The notes below the pieces were generated by a model that worked only from the letters and a program-made list of their open reading frames with translations, made no database searches and was not told where the DNA came from. From NCBI RefSeq assembly GCF_907163135.1, contig NZ_CAJQUA010000001.1, forward strand, positions 1,255,001-1,319,000: a stretch of 64,000 nucleotides of DNA, read 5' to 3'. Positions 62,725 to 64,000 of this stretch are shown in pieces. The number at the start of each line of letters is the position of its first letter. Positions within the stretch are counted from its first letter, which is position 1. The position numbers and the translations under genes are program-made. This stretch comes from Brachymonas denitrificans. GTDB lineage: Bacteria; Pseudomonadota; Gammaproteobacteria; Burkholderiales; Burkholderiaceae_C.

Positions 62725-63482
62725 TGCATGCCGTTCTCGAACCCCAGGCCACACAGGCGGCCAGCACCGGCACTCCGGTGCTGGAGATCAGCGATCTGCA
62801 TACCTGGTATGGCGAATCCCACATCCTGCATGGCGTGAACCTCACCGTGAACAAGGGCGAGGTGGTGAGTCTGCTGGGCCGCAATGGCGCCGGGCGCACC
62901 ACCACGCTGCGCGCCATCATGGGTATGGCCGGCAAGCGCCGCGGATCCATCAAGATCAATGGCGTGGAGACCATCCGCATGCCCACCTACCGCATCGCCC
63001 ACATGGGCGTGGGCTATTGTCCGGAGGAGCGCGGCATCTTCGCCAGCCTGAGCTGCGAGGAGAACCTGTACCTGCCCCCGCGCGTGCGCAGCAAGCAGCC
63101 GCAGCCTCCGATGCATACCAAAGAGATCTACGAGATGTTCCCCAACCTGGAGCGGCGCAAGCACAGCCCGGGCACGCGCCTGTCCGGCGGCGAGCAGCAG
63201 ATGCTGGCGGTGGCGCGCATCCTGCACACCGGCGCCAACCTGCTGCTGCTCGACGAGATCTCCGAGGGCCTGGCTCCCGTGATCGTGCAGGCGCTGGCGC
63301 GCATGATCACCATGCTCAAGGCCAAGGGCTACACCATCGTGATGGTGGAGCAGAACTTCCACTTTGCCGCGCCGCTGGCAGACCGGCTCTATGTGATGGA
63401 GCACGGCGAGATTGTCGAGCAGTTTGCGGCCAGCCAGCTGCAGGAGAAGATGCCGGTGCTCAACGAGCTGCTGGGCGTCTGA
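62724..63482 (+). CDS. livF: Branched-chain amino acid-type ABC transporter ATPase LivF
   Basis: A 252-residue ATPase. Its Walker A reads GRNGAGRTTT, with arginine in place of the lysine that normally contacts the ATP phosphates; the signature LSGGEQQMLAVARIL, Walker B LLLLDEISEGL and H-loop region MVEQNFHF are intact. A N-terminal extension of about 18 residues precedes the domain. The Lys to Arg change would usually weaken hydrolysis, but the rest of the site is well kept, so it may be a natural variant of this subfamily. Confidence 0.92.
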   Translation: MHAVLEPQATQAASTGTPVLEISDLHTWYGESHILHGVNLTVNKGEVVSLLGRNGAGRTTTLRAIMGMAGKRRGSIKINGVETIRMPTYRIAHMGVGYCPEERGIFASLSCEENLYLPPRVRSKQPQPPMHTKEIYEMFPNLERRKHSPGTRLSGGEQQMLAVARILHTGANLLLLDEISEGLAPVIVQALARMITMLKAKGYTIVMVEQNFHFAAPLADRLYVMEHGEIVEQFAASQLQEKMPVLNELLGV

Positions 63483-63541
63483 GTCCTTCCGATTCCTTTT
63501 ACCCACACCCTTCCCTCTCGAGAAAAACCAGGAGACAAACG

Positions 63542-64000
63542 ATGAAACTGAACAAAGCAGCAAGCCTGACCGCGGTGGCCGCTTCCGTGCTAATGCTGGT
63601 GGCCTGTGGCAAGCAGGGCAGCAGCTCGGCGCCTGCGGCCTCTGGCGCCAGCGGCGCCACCGCCGCTGCTCCTGCCGCTGGCGGTGGCGGTGACGTAATC
63701 CGCATCGGCTTTACCACCGACATGTCCGGCGTGTACTCCGACGTGGATGGCAAGGCTGGCGCCGAGGCGATCCAGATGGCCATCGACGACTTTGGCGGCT
63801 CGGTGCTGGGCAAGAAGGTCGAGCTGGTGAGCGCCGACCACCAGAACAAGGCCGACATCGCTGCCTCCAAGGCACGCGAGTGGCTGGACCAGCAGAACGT
63901 GCAGATGATGGTGGGCGGCACCAACTCCGCCACTGCCCTGGCCACGGCCAAGATCATGGCCGAGAAGAAAAAGCCCTACTTCGTCATCGGTGCCGGCTCT
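63542..64000 (+). CDS. livK: HAAT-family substrate-binding lipoprotein (cut by window edge)
   Basis: The first 153 residues of a periplasmic binding protein. The signal peptide ends in lipobox LVAC (Cys at residue 22), followed by a Ser/Ala/Gly-rich linker of about 30 residues, then the binding-protein core IRIGFTTDMSGVYSDVDG and the VELVSADHQNKADIAASKAR segment. This type binds branched-chain amino acids, amides or related compounds; the ligand cannot be told. AGGAG is nine bases before the ATG. It lies 59 bp after livF. Confidence 0.9.
   Translation, partial: MKLNKAASLTAVAASVLMLVACGKQGSSSAPAASGASGATAAAPAAGGGGDVIRIGFTTDMSGVYSDVDGKAGAEAIQMAIDDFGGSVLGKKVELVSADHQNKADIAASKAREWLDQQNVQMMVGGTNSATALATAKIMAEKKKPYFVIGAGS

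Overview
The window looks like a 64 kb piece of a GC-rich betaproteobacterial chromosome (order Burkholderiales, most like Comamonadaceae). The evidence is the unbroken minus-strand housekeeping block rpmF-plsX-fabH-fabD-fabG-acpP-fabF-rpoE-rseA-rseB-mucD-lepA-lepB-rnc-era-recO-pdxJ-acpS-nagZ, plus the codon and base composition and the family-level look of the proteins. The species cannot be named from sequence alone.

Layout. 1-3 kb: start of ftsK, a Crp/Fnr regulator, trxB and the rpmB-rpmG ribosomal pair. 3-25.5 kb: rsmB, cutA and a DODA dioxygenase, then the long minus-strand block for cell-wall recycling, CoA/PLP cofactor steps, DNA repair, RNA processing, protein secretion, the sigma-E envelope-stress operon and fatty-acid/phospholipid synthesis. 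25.5-34.3 kb: maf, an RsmI-like methylase, H-NS, a CorC-type protein, apaH, rhlE, a YpfJ-type metalloprotease, an ornithine-cyclodeaminase-family reductase, dcd and a small cytochrome c. 34.4-42 kb: a BMP-family (nucleoside/purine-type) ABC importer with two binding proteins, a hemerythrin-like protein and a lipoprotein.

42.0-54.6 kb is a 12.6 kb integrated element. It sits exactly in the anticodon loop of a host tRNA-Ser(UGA) gene, with a 7-bp direct repeat (CTTGAAA) at both ends. The two halves of the host tRNA gene are now 12.5 kb apart, and the element carries a complete, different tRNA-Ser(UGA) 20 bp inside its left end, where the host tRNA promoter can read it. Cargo and backbone: a BglII/BstYI-like restriction endonuclease and SPPY-type methyltransferase; the tail of an XRE (controller-like) gene cut by an IS3-family element with perfect 26-bp ends; an unknown membrane-anchored protein; a minus-strand operon with a ribbon-helix-helix-like regulator, a coiled-coil protein, a terminase-small-subunit-like HTH protein and a zinc-ribbon protein; a DUF3987 replication-type protein next to mirrored GTAGC arrays; an AlpA-like protein; and a tyrosine integrase beside the right end. 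No capsid or tail genes are visible, so it looks like a satellite-type or plasmid-like integrated element carrying a defence system.

54.6-64 kb returns to host genes: a Sir2 deacylase lacking the usual zinc cysteines, an envelope-sugar cluster (VTT membrane protein, GT2 glycosyltransferase, ArnT-like transferase, UDP-glucose dehydrogenase, PepSY protein with tandem response-regulator-type boxes, UDP-glucuronate epimerase-like protein), and the start of a branched-chain amino acid-type ABC system (livG, livF, livK fragment).
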